A DNA stretch of 64,000 bases from JAEUIE01 sp047602475 (GTDB lineage Bacteria; Planctomycetota; Planctomycetia; Gemmatales; HRBIN36). The stretch's first letter is position 1; the number at the start of each line of letters is the position of its first letter. Below, piece after piece: positions 41,518 to 51,381 of this stretch. The stretch lies in the NCBI GenBank assembly GCA_047602475.1, contig JASGHE010000006.1, forward strand, positions 434,001 through 498,000, in the 5' to 3' direction. A program made the position numbers and the translations under genes. Under the pieces are notes generated by a model, which was not told where the DNA came from, did no database searches, and saw only the letters and a list, made by a program, of their open reading frames with translations.

Positions 41518-44500
41518 ATGCGAATCGGTAGTCGCTGGTGGATGTTGGCGGTGCTGTCAGTGCTCGGTTCTGGTTCGGTTGCTTATGGACAGCGCGATCC
41601 ACTGGCGTTTGCATCGTTGGGAACGCTGAATGTCTCGTCCGGCATCATTACGATAAACACTGACAGCCTGACATTGCAAAGCACCGGGGGCAATTTTACT
41701 GGAGTGGTCTTGAGCCAAGCCGGAGGAATGCAAGTTGCTGTATTCGATTTCACCAACATCACGATAGGCTCAGGAATCATCTTTGATATCCAAGGGTCTC
41801 GAGCACTTGCGTTTTTGTCGAGAGGCAATGTTAGCATTGCAAGTACGCTCACCATGCCAAAAGGTGCAGCGTTTGCTTCATTACCGGCGCCTGGTGGCTA
41901 TGCGGGTGGTGCTGGTGGAACTTCATTATTTGGTGCCTTTCCTGGAAGCGGCCCCGGTGGGGGAGGAGCATTATCTACCGGATCAAGTGGGGTTGGATTC
42001 GGAGGTGGATTTGGTGGTGCTGGTGGTTCTGCCAATTCAAGTACGTTCGTTGCTCCAGGTGGGACAACCTACGGGAATCTTTTCACAGTGTTACAAGGCG
42101 GCAGTGGCGGCGGCCAAGTGGATTCAGGCGCCGCTGGGGGTGGAGGCGGAGCGATTGAGATCAGTGCGATTGGAACCGTATCGGCCACCACCATCAATGC
42201 TCTTGGATTTCCAGGGGGAAGTGGAGGAGGAGGCGGTGCTGGCGGAGGCATTCTGTTAAGTGGCTCTTCGATCAGTTACACAGCACTCAATGCAAATGGC
42301 GGCAATTCAGGGCTAAACAATGGCACGGGAGGTGGAGGCGGCAGGATTGCCCTGGGAACAGCTTCATACACCCTGGGGACCTCTGTCGCCAACACATCGG
42401 TTAATGGCGGGAATGGCAGTAGTTCTAACTTTAAAGCGGGCTATGCCGGTGTCGTTACCTTCGATGCTCTTACTACCATTGTTCCCTCAGGCTCCTCCAT
42501 CACCCTCACCGGCAGCCCCATCACCTCCATCGCCGGTTCCACCACCCAAACCGGGGCCACCGTCGAAGCCTACGTCCGCAAAGACCTCGTCATCAATTCG
42601 GGCGGCACCGTCACGCTCGGAGTTGACAACGCCCTACGACGACTCGACTCCTCTGGCAACAATGTCACCGCCCTCACCGTCAACGGCACCTTCAACACCG
42701 GGGCGTATAGCCAGATCGTCTCCACGCTCTCCGGCTCCGGCACGGTCAACCTCAACACCGGCGGCCTGCTGACGGTGGGCGAGAATAATGTCGATAGCTT
42801 CTTCGCCGGAACAACAGCCGGCAACGGTGGGTTGACCAAAATCGGCAGTGGCACGTTAGTGATTACTGGTACAGCTTTCAGCCATACCGGTCCAACAACC
42901 ATTCAAGCGGGTGCCCTGCAACTGGCACTAGCCAGCGGAACACTAACGGTGTCCAGTTCCATCAGCGGAGCCGGGGCGCTTCAGAAGTATGATTCTGGGA
43001 CAATAGTACTTACAGGAACCAACACCTATCGCGGAACCACGCTGATCTCATCCGGTACCTTGCGGGCTGGCAGCAGCGCAGCTTTCAGTGCCAGTTCCGC
43101 CATCTTTATTAACCCCTTGGCAACGCTTGATGTCAGTAGTTTCAATGCCACTATCGGTTCACTCACAGGCAGTGGAACAGTAACTGGTTCAAACGGTTCG
43201 TTGTCAACGGGCGGAGATAATACTTCGACCACTTTCACCGGCCTGGTCCTTGGCCCTATACGGTTGATCAAAACAGGTACGGGTTCACTCACGTTCAATG
43301 GGAATAGCTTTGGCAGCAAACAACTGGTGGTGGATGGCGGCATTCTCAACCTGGGCTCTTCCATGGATACCTCGAACTTCGAGAGCGTTCGGATCGGGCC
43401 CGATGGCACACTCAATTTCAACGTCAATGGAGTTGGCCTGACCTCGCCTGTTTCAGGGGTTGGCAGTAGTTCGAAAATCACCATCAATGCCAACAACATC
43501 ACTCTGGGTTCGCCCATCTTCTTCAACGGGTTCAATCACCAGGGAGAACTGACAGTCGCCGACTTCACGCTCAACCTGCAGAGCCTCGGGTTCGCCCAAC
43601 TTGGCTCATTCACTCACATTAATACTGGCACGATCAATGCGCTCAATGGTGTTGCCTTCGGAAGCGGGTCTACCTTGTATGGCAGTGGTACCGTGAACGG
43701 CAAAGTATCCGCCCAGCTAGGTTCGGTCATCCAGGCGATTGGCAATCTCAGTCTGGGTAGCAGTTCCACTCCCGCCGGCTTCGTCAGTGCCGGTGAACTA
43801 AGAACCCGCGATAACACCGTCACCCTCAACAGCAGCAGTCGGGCCACGCTCGGCAGTTTAACCACACTTGGTAACGGTGGTTCTCCCGGCACTGTGGCTG
43901 CCACCAACGGCGTGCTCGTCGATTTCGGCAACAGCCTCGTTGGCTACGGCACCATCAACACCCCCAACAACCTCATCCAGCGATCCATCATCAACGGGAC
44001 CGTCGAAGGTAATTCCGGTGCTCAGCCCATCACCTTCACTGGCTGGGTCAAGGGAGTTGGCACCTTCACCAACGTCGTCTTCGCCGGCACCTGGGATCCA
44101 GGCTTCTCGCCGACGCTGATCACCGCAGGCAGCCTCGGCTTCTCTTCCACCAACAACCTCATCATGGAACTCGGCGGACTGACACGAGGCAGTCAATTCG
44201 ATGGCATCGACGCCACCGGCAACGTCAATCTGGCCGGCGCTCTCAGCATCACCCGCATCAATGGCTTCAATCCGAATGTGGGCGATGCCTTCGTCCTCAT
44301 CAACCGCACCGGCGGCACCGGCATCTTCGCCGGCCTCAACGAAGGGGATAGCTTCCATGGCACCGATGGCGGCACCTACATCATCAGCTACCAGGGCATG
44401 AACTACATCACCAACATGATGGCCCCCGGGGCCAATGGCTTCTCGGTAGTCATTGCTGCTGTCCCCGAACCCACCACCTGGGCTCTCATCGGCCTCGGCG

Positions 44501-44583
44501 TCGCCGGCTGTAGTTGGGCAGGCTACCGCCGCAGTCGCAAAAACAACTCCCTCCTCGATGCGGAAGTCATCATTGGCGAATAA
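41518..44583 (+). CDS. Large PEP-CTERM protein with autotransporter-type beta-strand repeats
   Basis: The 1021-aa surface protein has signal MRIGSRWWMLAVLSVLGSGS ending at about VAYGQ. It has a very Gly-rich stretch (about 120-290, GGGGGAIEI and similar), then repeats of the autotransporter-associated beta-strand type (GGLTKIGSGTLVITGT, PTTIQAGALQLAL, GSGTVNLNTGGLLTVGENN), predicted to form a beta helix. The C-terminus is a PEP-CTERM anchor: VPEPTTWALIGLGVAG, then YRRSRKN. Export through exosortase-type processing is likely. A ribosome site GGGGAGA precedes ATG 41518, and a longer upstream frame was rejected. The stop meets a REP element. Confidence 0.88.
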   Translation: MRIGSRWWMLAVLSVLGSGSVAYGQRDPLAFASLGTLNVSSGIITINTDSLTLQSTGGNFTGVVLSQAGGMQVAVFDFTNITIGSGIIFDIQGSRALAFLSRGNVSIASTLTMPKGAAFASLPAPGGYAGGAGGTSLFGAFPGSGPGGGGALSTGSSGVGFGGGFGGAGGSANSSTFVAPGGTTYGNLFTVLQGGSGGGQVDSGAAGGGGGAIEISAIGTVSATTINALGFPGGSGGGGGAGGGILLSGSSISYTALNANGGNSGLNNGTGGGGGRIALGTASYTLGTSVANTSVNGGNGSSSNFKAGYAGVVTFDALTTIVPSGSSITLTGSPITSIAGSTTQTGATVEAYVRKDLVINSGGTVTLGVDNALRRLDSSGNNVTALTVNGTFNTGAYSQIVSTLSGSGTVNLNTGGLLTVGENNVDSFFAGTTAGNGGLTKIGSGTLVITGTAFSHTGPTTIQAGALQLALASGTLTVSSSISGAGALQKYDSGTIVLTGTNTYRGTTLISSGTLRAGSSAAFSASSAIFINPLATLDVSSFNATIGSLTGSGTVTGSNGSLSTGGDNTSTTFTGLVLGPIRLIKTGTGSLTFNGNSFGSKQLVVDGGILNLGSSMDTSNFESVRIGPDGTLNFNVNGVGLTSPVSGVGSSSKITINANNITLGSPIFFNGFNHQGELTVADFTLNLQSLGFAQLGSFTHINTGTINALNGVAFGSGSTLYGSGTVNGKVSAQLGSVIQAIGNLSLGSSSTPAGFVSAGELRTRDNTVTLNSSSRATLGSLTTLGNGGSPGTVAATNGVLVDFGNSLVGYGTINTPNNLIQRSIINGTVEGNSGAQPITFTGWVKGVGTFTNVVFAGTWDPGFSPTLITAGSLGFSSTNNLIMELGGLTRGSQFDGIDATGNVNLAGALSITRINGFNPNVGDAFVLINRTGGTGIFAGLNEGDSFHGTDGGTYIISYQGMNYITNMMAPGANGFSVVIAAVPEPTTWALIGLGVAGCSWAGYRRSRKNNSLLDAEVIIGE

Positions 44584-44690
44584 AGTTGCCATCACGCTCC
44601 GCGTGATGGAGCGGAGACTTGCTGCCAATAATAATGGTCTTGTGAATCGACATGTCCCCGCCCCCTCACGCGGAGCGTGAGGGCAACTCT
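44583..44690. repeat. Composite REP element (108 bp), best-preserved copy
   Basis: AAGTTGCCATCACGCTCCGC at the left, a middle with GCTGCCAATAATAATGGTCT and GTGAATCGACATGTCCCCG, and the inverted right end CCCTCACGCGGAGCGTGAGG plus GCAACTCT. It joins two convergent genes. The left end follows TAA of the PEP-CTERM gene, and the right end encodes the last residues and stop of trmB. Confidence 0.85.
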
Positions 44691-45466
44691 ATATCCTCCA
44701 GCGGCCGCGATTGCTCCTGCTCCTCCACCTCGCGCAAGGCACGATCCGCATCAAACCTCGGCAGCGGCAACCGATCCGCCTGCTGCTGAGCGGCGGCACG
44801 ATCCAACTCTCCTCGTGGCACACACACCGCCCGGAAGATCGGCAGCCCCAGTTGCCGGGCGAGTATCTCCCGCCGGGTGCGGCCGAGCGGAGCATCGGGC
44901 CAGGGACCGCTCTCTTCCGTCACCTCGAAGAACAACGGCATCACCTGCTGCAGGTATTCCCAGTAAGCCGGGTGATCGGTCTGGATGATAAACAGCCCGC
45001 CTGGCCTCAGCACCCGATGCACATGCGCCAGAAACGTCGGCGTGATCAACCGCTTCGGTGCATCAGCTAAATCGTAGATCGGCTGCGGGTGATAGAGATG
45101 TACTTCATCAACGCTGTGATCGGTCAGCAATCGCCGCACAATATCGCCGGCATCAGCAACAGCAAAGCGGACGTTGGTCAGGCCCCGCCGATTGGCCCGT
45201 CGCACCGCATGCCGAATCGCTCCAGAGAAAACATCGACAGCCAGGTGATCGAACTCGGGTCGGGCCAAAGCACTAAGGATCGTCGCCCGTCCGTTGCCAC
45301 ACCCCAGATCGATCATCAGCGGAGCCGAGCGGCCAAAGAGCTTTACCGCATCGTGCGTGCCCAATGGCAACCGTTTCAGATGCGTATCGCCCCGATAGTC
45401 ATCAGCCACCATGTCACCAGGTAACGGCACGCCCCAGTCGGTCTCATGGGTAACATTGTTCGACAT
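44666..45466 (-). CDS. trmB: tRNA (guanine46-N7)-methyltransferase-like protein
   Basis: The 266-aa Rossmann methyltransferase has the SAM motif MIDLGCGNGRATI (about 52), then VDVFSGAIRHAVRRANRRG, VDEVHLYHPQPIYDLADAPK and RVLRPGGLFIIQTDHPAYWE. These fit the TrmB family, although the usual PDPWPKKRH is replaced by YHPQPIYD, so the exact substrate is less certain. ATG 45466 was chosen over a long upstream extension running through a palindromic repeat. The last residues ELPSRSA and the TGA stop are encoded by REP sequence. Confidence 0.8.
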   Translation of the reverse strand: MSNNVTHETDWGVPLPGDMVADDYRGDTHLKRLPLGTHDAVKLFGRSAPLMIDLGCGNGRATILSALARPEFDHLAVDVFSGAIRHAVRRANRRGLTNVRFAVADAGDIVRRLLTDHSVDEVHLYHPQPIYDLADAPKRLITPTFLAHVHRVLRPGGLFIIQTDHPAYWEYLQQVMPLFFEVTEESGPWPDAPLGRTRREILARQLGLPIFRAVCVPRGELDRAAAQQQADRLPLPRFDADRALREVEEQEQSRPLEDIELPSRSA

Positions 45467-45537
45467 GAAGGCACACGATTCTTGAATAGTGATTAGCGAT
45501 GCAAGCATTCTACAATAATCGAGGGCATTCCATGAAT

Positions 45538-45740
45538 TGACCCCGATAGGGGTCGCATCGGTTAGCCGGTGGTAAGCGAAGCGCCACCACCGGTTGGATG
45601 TGAAATATGCAACTGCACCCTGAAGGGGTGCCAGCAGTAGCCTTCCGATGGCACCCCTCCAGGGTGCGTGTCCAAGTCTTTCTCTTCCGGTGGTGCGCTG
45701 CGCGACCACCGGCTAACCGATGCGATCCCTCCGGGATCAA
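45538..45740. repeat. ~200-bp inverted palindromic element
   Basis: GACCCCGATAGGGGTC, GCATCGGTTAGCCGGTGGT and GCACCCTGAAGGGGTGCCA on the left mirror GGCACCCCTCCAGGGTGC, ACCACCGGCTAACCGATGC and GATCCCTCCGGGATC on the right. It fills most of the gap between divergent trmB and the AhpD-like gene. A half copy is at 59576. Confidence 0.8.
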
Positions 45741-45778
45741 CACTATACGATACCGAATTGTCTGATGGGAACTTCACA

Positions 45779-46291
45779 ATGCTCCGCTGGCTCATCAACA
45801 AACGCCTCAACGCCGCCGAGAAGAAACTCGGCGTCCCGGTCGATTATCTGCGGCATCTGGCGAAGGTCTCGCTACCCGCCTTCTTCAAGTTCGTGAAGTT
45901 CATGCCGCTGGCCGAGTACCGCAAGACGCTGCCTGTCGAACCCTACCACGTCGCCCGGCTGATCGCTGTCCTCAAGGAAGACTGTGGCACCTGTGTGCAG
46001 ATTGAAGTCAATCTCGCCAAACACGATGGCGTCTCGACCGATCTTCTACAAAACGTCCTCGATGGCAAAGTCGAAGCACTACCCAACGAACTGGCGAATG
46101 TCTATCGCTTCGCCGAGGCAGTGGTCACCCAAGCCAACGATATCGAACTGCGAGAAACCATGCGGCAGCAGTACGGTGAAGAAGGACTGCTCGAACTCGC
46201 CCTGACCATCGCCGCCTGCCGGGTCTTTCCGACACTGAAACGGGGCATGGGGTATGCGACGAGTTGCAACAGGGCGAAGGTGGAAATGTGA
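45779..46291 (+). CDS. AhpD/carboxymuconolactone decarboxylase-like protein
   Basis: The 170-aa helical protein has the redox-type motif EDCGTCVQIEVNLAKHDG (C-x-x-C, about residues 76-79) characteristic of the AhpD-like fold. It is followed by ALPNELANVYRFAEAVV and LLELALTIAACRVFPTLKRGMGYA. It probably acts in peroxide or alkylhydroperoxide-type redox chemistry, substrate unknown. ATG 45779 starts after the palindromic element. It is convergent with the next gene, with no gap. Confidence 0.8.
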   Translation: MLRWLINKRLNAAEKKLGVPVDYLRHLAKVSLPAFFKFVKFMPLAEYRKTLPVEPYHVARLIAVLKEDCGTCVQIEVNLAKHDGVSTDLLQNVLDGKVEALPNELANVYRFAEAVVTQANDIELRETMRQQYGEEGLLELALTIAACRVFPTLKRGMGYATSCNRAKVEM

Positions 46292-46651
46292 TTACATGTA
46301 TATGGCGACGTGATTGGCGTAATAGCTTGACAGCTTAGTCGATAGCTTTTGGGTCAATCGTTGGCGGAGTGCATCAAAATCAATGGGAACGCTGGCACTA
46401 CCTTGTTGATCAATCTCCGCTTGCATCTTACCAAGGTACTGATTCACCTCGTCCATCTGATTCCAGTAATAACTCAAGACTTGATGAATCAACCCCATCG
46501 ATATCGTTGGAAACTGTTCGTGAAGGGCTTCAGGAGAATAACCGTTGTTGTAGTGCCAAAGCACATGGTACAACGTCACCCTGTGCCCTTTGAGAAAGAT
46601 TTCCCCGTAGGTATCAGATGTCAGGAAGTCAGGAAGGTTTGTCAGTGACAT
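46292..46651 (-). CDS. DUF433-like antitoxin family protein
   Basis: The 119-aa protein has the DUF433 pattern FLTSDTYGEIFLKGHRVTLYHVLWHYNNGYSPEALHEQFPTI, then GLIHQVLSYYWNQMDEVNQYL, here with a longer C-terminal tail. Such proteins are predicted antitoxins, but no PIN toxin gene is adjacent. The start at 46651 rather than 46663 is tentative. Confidence 0.75.
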   Translation of the reverse strand: MSLTNLPDFLTSDTYGEIFLKGHRVTLYHVLWHYNNGYSPEALHEQFPTISMGLIHQVLSYYWNQMDEVNQYLGKMQAEIDQQGSASVPIDFDALRQRLTQKLSTKLSSYYANHVAIYM

Positions 46652-46884
46652 GTAAGAACTCAACAGATGTGTTTATTATAGCATAGAGCAGCTCCTCCTG
46701 TCATCAGTTCACTGTTCTCGAATCAGGATTATCAATAACGAGCCGTAGTCCAGGCATTCATTCTAACCCTAACGATTACCCCGCTATCATTCACTACTAG
46801 ATGATTTCCCCGTCGCATTTTCCCCTTCCCATCAGCCCCCGCAATTGACACCATAGTGTCTATCCCCATTTCGAGACGGCCCAC

Positions 46885-49114
46885 ATGATCCGCCTTGGCC
46901 TCACCCTGTTACTACTTGCCTTCTTCCTTGCTGGCCTCCATGCCCAGGGCACCCAGGCCGACTATGATCGCGCCGCCGGCCTGGCTGAACGCTATCAGGG
47001 CAAGGTGCTCAACACACGGCCCAAAATCGTATGGCAGGGCGATGGCAAACACATTGTCTATCGCCAGCAGCGTGAAAACGACAGGCAGGCGTTTCTGCGT
47101 ATTGACCTTCAGACCGGAGAACGCAGCCCGGCTTTTGATCATCAACGCCTCGCTGCCGACCTGGCTACTCACTTCAAGAAACCTTTCGACGCCGACAAGC
47201 TTCCCTTCACCGAAGTAGAAGTCAATAGCGATGGCTCGTTGATCTACTTCACCGTTGATGGAAGCAGGCGGGAATACGATCGTTATGCCGGAACCATCAG
47301 ATACACCGAGGCCACGACGATACGACCTCCCTCACGGCAAACCTCCAGGCCACCCAGTCCGTATCGTCGAGCTGGTAACTCCCCGGATAGCCTATGGCAA
47401 TTCAGCATCAAAGAAAACAACGTCGTTCTGACCAACATCAAAACCAAAGCCGAAGAGGTCCTCACCAAAGATGGCACCGTTGCGGAGCCCTACAGTGAAC
47501 GAGTCTACTGGTCGCCCAACTCCCGCAAGGCGATCTTCCTCAAGGTGAAGCCGGCCCAGGAGCACAAGGTCTACCTCATCGAATCGTCACCCGCCTCGCA
47601 GTTACAGCCCAAGTTACACGAGGCACAGTACCTCAAGCCAGGCGATGAAGTCGCCAAGCCTACTCTCTATCTGTTCGATGTTCCCACCAAGCAGATCATC
47701 AAGATCAACAACAAGCTGTTTCCCAATCCCTACTACCTGACTGACTACGCCTGGCAGAAAGATAGCAGCCGGTTCACGTTCCAGTACAACCAGCGTGGCC
47801 ATCAGGTCTATCGCTGGCTGGCGGTGGATGCGGACACCGGGCATGTCAACACCATCATCGATGAACAGAGCAAGACCTTCATCGAATACAACGGCAAGTT
47901 CTTCCTGCATCAGGTGGAGAATAAACCCGAAGCGATCTGGATGTCCGAGCGAGACGGCTGGAATCACCTCTACCTCTACGACACCAAACGAGGTGAGGTG
48001 AAGAAACAACTCACCCAGGGCCCATGGGTCGTTCGCAAGGTCATCAAAGCTGACGATGCCAGGCGCCAACTCTGGTTCACCTGTGGTGGCTTCTATGCCG
48101 AGCAGGACCCGTACTACGTTCATCTGGGCCGGGTGAACTACGATGGTTCCGGGCTGACGATTCTCACCTCAACCGACGCCAGCCACACCACGGAGTTGTC
48201 ACCCAATGGTGAGTTCTTCGTCGACAGCTATTCCCGGGTCGATCTAGCTCCCGTCACCGAGATACGCTCCGCTCAGGATGGTAAGCTCATCGCCGAGGTT
48301 GAGAAGTCTGATCTCACCCCACTCAAGTCCCTTGGCTGGCGTGCCCCCGAACGCTTCGTCGCCAAGGCCCGGGATGGCGTCACCAACATCTATGGGGTTA
48401 TCCATCGCCCCACCAACTTCTCGCCGACCAAGAAGTACCCGGTGATCGAGTACATCTACGCCGGCCCGCAGGATGCTTTTGTCCCCAAGGACTTCCGCCC
48501 TTTCTATCGCACCCAAACCATCGCTGACCTCGGCTTCATCGTCGTGCAGATGGATGGCATGGGCACCTCACAGCGCGTCGAAAGCCTTTCACGATGTCTG
48601 CTGGAAGAACCTCGGCGACGCCGGCTTCCCTGATCGCATCGCCTGGATCAAAGCTGCCGCTGAGCGTTACCCCTACATGGATCTGACTCGTGTTGGCATC
48701 TATGGTGGCTCAGCCGGCGGACAGAACGCCCTGCGCGGCATGCTGATGTACCCCGACTTCTACAAAGTGGGTGTCGCCGACTGTGGCTGCCACGATAACC
48801 GCATGGACAAGATCTGGTGGAACGAACTCTGGATGAGCTGGCCCATCGGCTCCCATTATGCTGAACAGTCAAACGTCACCCAAGCCCATCGTCTGAAAGG
48901 CAAGCTGCTACTCACCGTCGGCGAACTCGACCGCAACGTCGATCCCGCCTCGACGATGCAGGTGGTGAACGCCCTCATCAAGGCGAACAAGGACTTCGAC
49001 ATGCTAGTCATCCCCGGCGGCGGCCATGGTGTTGCTGAAACACCCTATGGTGCCAGACGCCGACAAGACTACTTCGTGAGACACCTGCTGGGCGTGGAGC
49101 CGCGGGGGAAGTAG
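46885..49114 (+). pseudogene. S9 family dipeptidyl peptidase (DPP IV-like), frameshifted
   Basis: The secreted serine peptidase of about 740 aa has signal MIRLGLTLLLLAFFLAGLHA. The beta-propeller DPPIV_N domain spans about 100-500 (YWSPNSRKAIFLK, HQVYRWLAVDADTG). The catalytic alpha/beta domain follows, with the Ser nucleophile in GIYGGSAGGQNA, Asp in LTVGELDRNVDPAS and His in GGGHGVAE. A single extra G at CAGCGCGTCGAAAG (about 48577) breaks the frame after GMGTSQR. Removing it restores SKAFHDVCWKNLGDAGF. All three catalytic residues are intact in the second frame. Confidence 0.85.
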
Positions 49115-49118
49115 TCCC

Positions 49119-49475
49119 TTACGAGGGATACTCTTGTCGTGAAAACTGCATCCTGTCATGCAGAACACGTACGATCTGGATTTGAGTGATGTTCGGAATG
49201 CGATAGACAATGAAGTGCCGTGGCTCTTGAACCCGATCAACAGGGCGCGACGCACTTCTCCTGCTGTGCTTCAGATGATAGAAGTAAAGTCCTGTTTGTA
49301 AGTTGTGTTTCGGTCTTGATCCTGCTCGATGCGGGTCGATGGCTAAATCATAAGTTGCCTGTTTAATTAGAGCCTCGTAACGGATGCAGGCCCGAAGACC
49401 AAATTTCTTCAGTGAACGACGAGTAATATTGACATAATCGACCCCGGCCAGGTCTGTGAAATGAATCAGTCGCAT
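49119..49475 (-). CDS. RelE/ParE-superfamily toxin
   Basis: The 118-aa protein resembles ParE toxins (ARxDYVNITRRSLKKFGLRACIRYEALIKQA, RHFIVYRIPNITQIQIVRVLHDRM). The final I-V-R-V-L-H-x-R-M element is the family signature. It lies 6 bp after the ParD-like antitoxin gene, so it belongs to a type II toxin-antitoxin operon. Confidence 0.85.
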   Translation of the reverse strand: MRLIHFTDLAGVDYVNITRRSLKKFGLRACIRYEALIKQATYDLAIDPHRAGSRPKHNLQTGLYFYHLKHSRRSASRPVDRVQEPRHFIVYRIPNITQIQIVRVLHDRMQFSRQEYPS

Positions 49476-49481
49476 GACTGC

Positions 49482-49775
49482 CTACTTCCTGCTGCGTACT
49501 CGTTGTCGCGCCTTCTTGCTTAGCTCCTGGAAAAACTCATTTAGTTGTTTCTCGCCATCGATCACAGTGTATTTTCCCTGTTCCAGCTGATCCGTACCGG
49601 CTTTGATAAGCGAACGCAGTTTCTTCACCTTCTCAGCCTGGCGATCCTTCTTCTGCTCCAGCAATTTCAGGCCCGCTTCGAGAACAGCTCTTTCGTCCTG
49701 GTACCGACCCGACTTGACCTCCTTCGAGATGAAACGTGACTGGCTGGGTGTCAGTTCGATTTGATGAATAGGCAT
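49482..49775 (-). CDS. ParD-like antitoxin
   Basis: The 97-aa protein has N-terminal ribbon-helix-helix pattern IELTPSQSRFISKEVKSGRY and DERAVLEAGLKLLEQ, and a charged C-terminal tail predicted to bind the toxin. The first gene of the pair, it likely represses its own promoter. Confidence 0.85.
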   Translation of the reverse strand: MPIHQIELTPSQSRFISKEVKSGRYQDERAVLEAGLKLLEQKKDRQAEKVKKLRSLIKAGTDQLEQGKYTVIDGEKQLNEFFQELSKKARQRVRSRK

Positions 49776-49917
49776 GACGGTTCGTTCCCATTGATTCTGA
49801 TTACTTCATCATAATACATCAACCACGGCGGGTGCAACAAGAACAAGATGAACTCTCAACCTGTAGAATAGTGACAGCCTTCTGCCCGTTCCTCCCGCCC
49901 CGCCGCCGAGACCTGAC

Positions 49918-51381
49918 ATGCTACCCACCCTGCAATTTCCCCTCGTCATCCTCCTCGTCGCCACCAGCATTCTTCCCAACACCGCCGAACCGAAACTGCG
50001 TACCGAACACTTCGACAAAGACCCCGGCTGGGAATCGATCAACAGTAGAAATCCATCCGACAAGAAGCGTACGATCAAGCAGGACTTTGGCTACAGCGCC
50101 ACCGCCCATGCTGGCAGTCAACCGGGGGAAGCGGGTGGATACTTCACACCCGCTGCGGAGCCTGCTTTCTATGCCAAGAAGATCGCTCCCAAAACTTTGA
50201 ACGATACCCTCACTGCTTCAGGCCGCCTCAACTGCGTTGGTAAAGTCTTCCATGTGCAACTCGGCTTCTTCAACACTGACACCATCAACGAATGGCGAAC
50301 ACCCAACTGCATCGCCATCCGTCTCCAGGGCAGGGGCGACAAGTTCTTCGCCTATGTCGAATACGCCACAGGCCAATGGCGGGCGGGTGCTGACAGTCCG
50401 GGTGGCTTTAGTGTCGTTCGAGACCCAGCGACCGGTCGCAACCAACTCCGGGGCTTCCCTTTAAATGAATCAATGGAGTGGTCACTGCACTACGATCCTA
50501 AGGGTAACGATGGATCAGGTACCATCATTGTCAAACTAGGATCAGAAACATCGATCTGTCATCTCAACCCCGGTCATCAGGCTGACGGTGCCATATTCAA
50601 CCGCTTTGGCCTGCTCAACGTCAGTAAAAGTGCCGATACCGGCGGCGAACTCTGGATCGATGATGTCACCATCAATGGCGAGAAAGAAGACTTCGCACAC
50701 AACCCCAACTGGGACGAACGGGGCAACCGAACGACCTTTGAATCAGCCAACATCCGCCCTCGCTTCGACTTTGGTTACAGCCCCACCCACCACGCTGGTG
50801 GCAAAACCGCCGGTGAAATGGGCGGCCTTGTCTTTCGAGGCGACTGCCGCACTGCCAAGAAGCTCGCAGCTTACGGTGATCGCCTCTCAACATTGGGTCT
50901 GAACAAACCCTTGCAGGCATCGGGCAAGGTGACTCTCCGCCGGGCGGTCACCGACAGCACCGTTCTGCTCGGCTTCTATCACTCGAAGGACAGCCTCGAA
51001 GTAAACCCCTCGCAATCGTCGGGCATACCCAAGAGCTTCTTCGGCGTCGCTATCGAAGGCCCCAGTAGAGAAGGGTTCCTCTTCTATCCCATGTACCGCC
51101 ACCAAGGCGATGAGCAGGGCTACGCCAAGCATATCGTGCAGCCCCGTATCAATCCCGATGGCAAATCTCACGACTGGTCGCTGACCTACGAACCAGTGGG
51201 TGCCACTGGGAAAAGCCGAGTCGTGGTGAAACTGGATGACAAGAGTGTGTCACTGGAGATGAAGCTGACCGAGCAGGCGAAAGCAACACGCTTCGATCGC
51301 TTCGGCCTCATCACCACCTGGATCGACGGCAATGGTCAGCAGGTTTACTTTGATGATTTGACCTACACCTTCGAGCAGTAG
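49918..51381 (+). CDS. Secreted protein with two jelly-roll-like repeats, unknown
   Basis: The 487-aa product has signal MLPTLQFPLVILLVATSILP. Two homologous halves each begin with an F/W-D-x-R-x-x-FGYS motif (KQDFGYSATAHAGSQPGEAG near 62, RFDFGYSPTHHAGGKTAGEM near 285). They continue with GFF/YHSKD and a WSLHYDP/WSLTYEP strand, and end in a DDVTI/DDLTY strand, as in LamG/concanavalin-like sandwich domains. It may bind polysaccharide or act as part of a surface enzyme. No catalytic motif was seen. The stop codon is part of a 16-bp palindrome. Confidence 0.75.
   Translation: MLPTLQFPLVILLVATSILPNTAEPKLRTEHFDKDPGWESINSRNPSDKKRTIKQDFGYSATAHAGSQPGEAGGYFTPAAEPAFYAKKIAPKTLNDTLTASGRLNCVGKVFHVQLGFFNTDTINEWRTPNCIAIRLQGRGDKFFAYVEYATGQWRAGADSPGGFSVVRDPATGRNQLRGFPLNESMEWSLHYDPKGNDGSGTIIVKLGSETSICHLNPGHQADGAIFNRFGLLNVSKSADTGGELWIDDVTINGEKEDFAHNPNWDERGNRTTFESANIRPRFDFGYSPTHHAGGKTAGEMGGLVFRGDCRTAKKLAAYGDRLSTLGLNKPLQASGKVTLRRAVTDSTVLLGFYHSKDSLEVNPSQSSGIPKSFFGVAIEGPSREGFLFYPMYRHQGDEQGYAKHIVQPRINPDGKSHDWSLTYEPVGATGKSRVVVKLDDKSVSLEMKLTEQAKATRFDRFGLITTWIDGNGQQVYFDDLTYTFEQ

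Noticed and set aside
45668..45778. Upstream extension of the AhpD-like gene
   Set aside because: The additional residues are translated from the 200-bp palindromic element. The family starts near ATG 45779.
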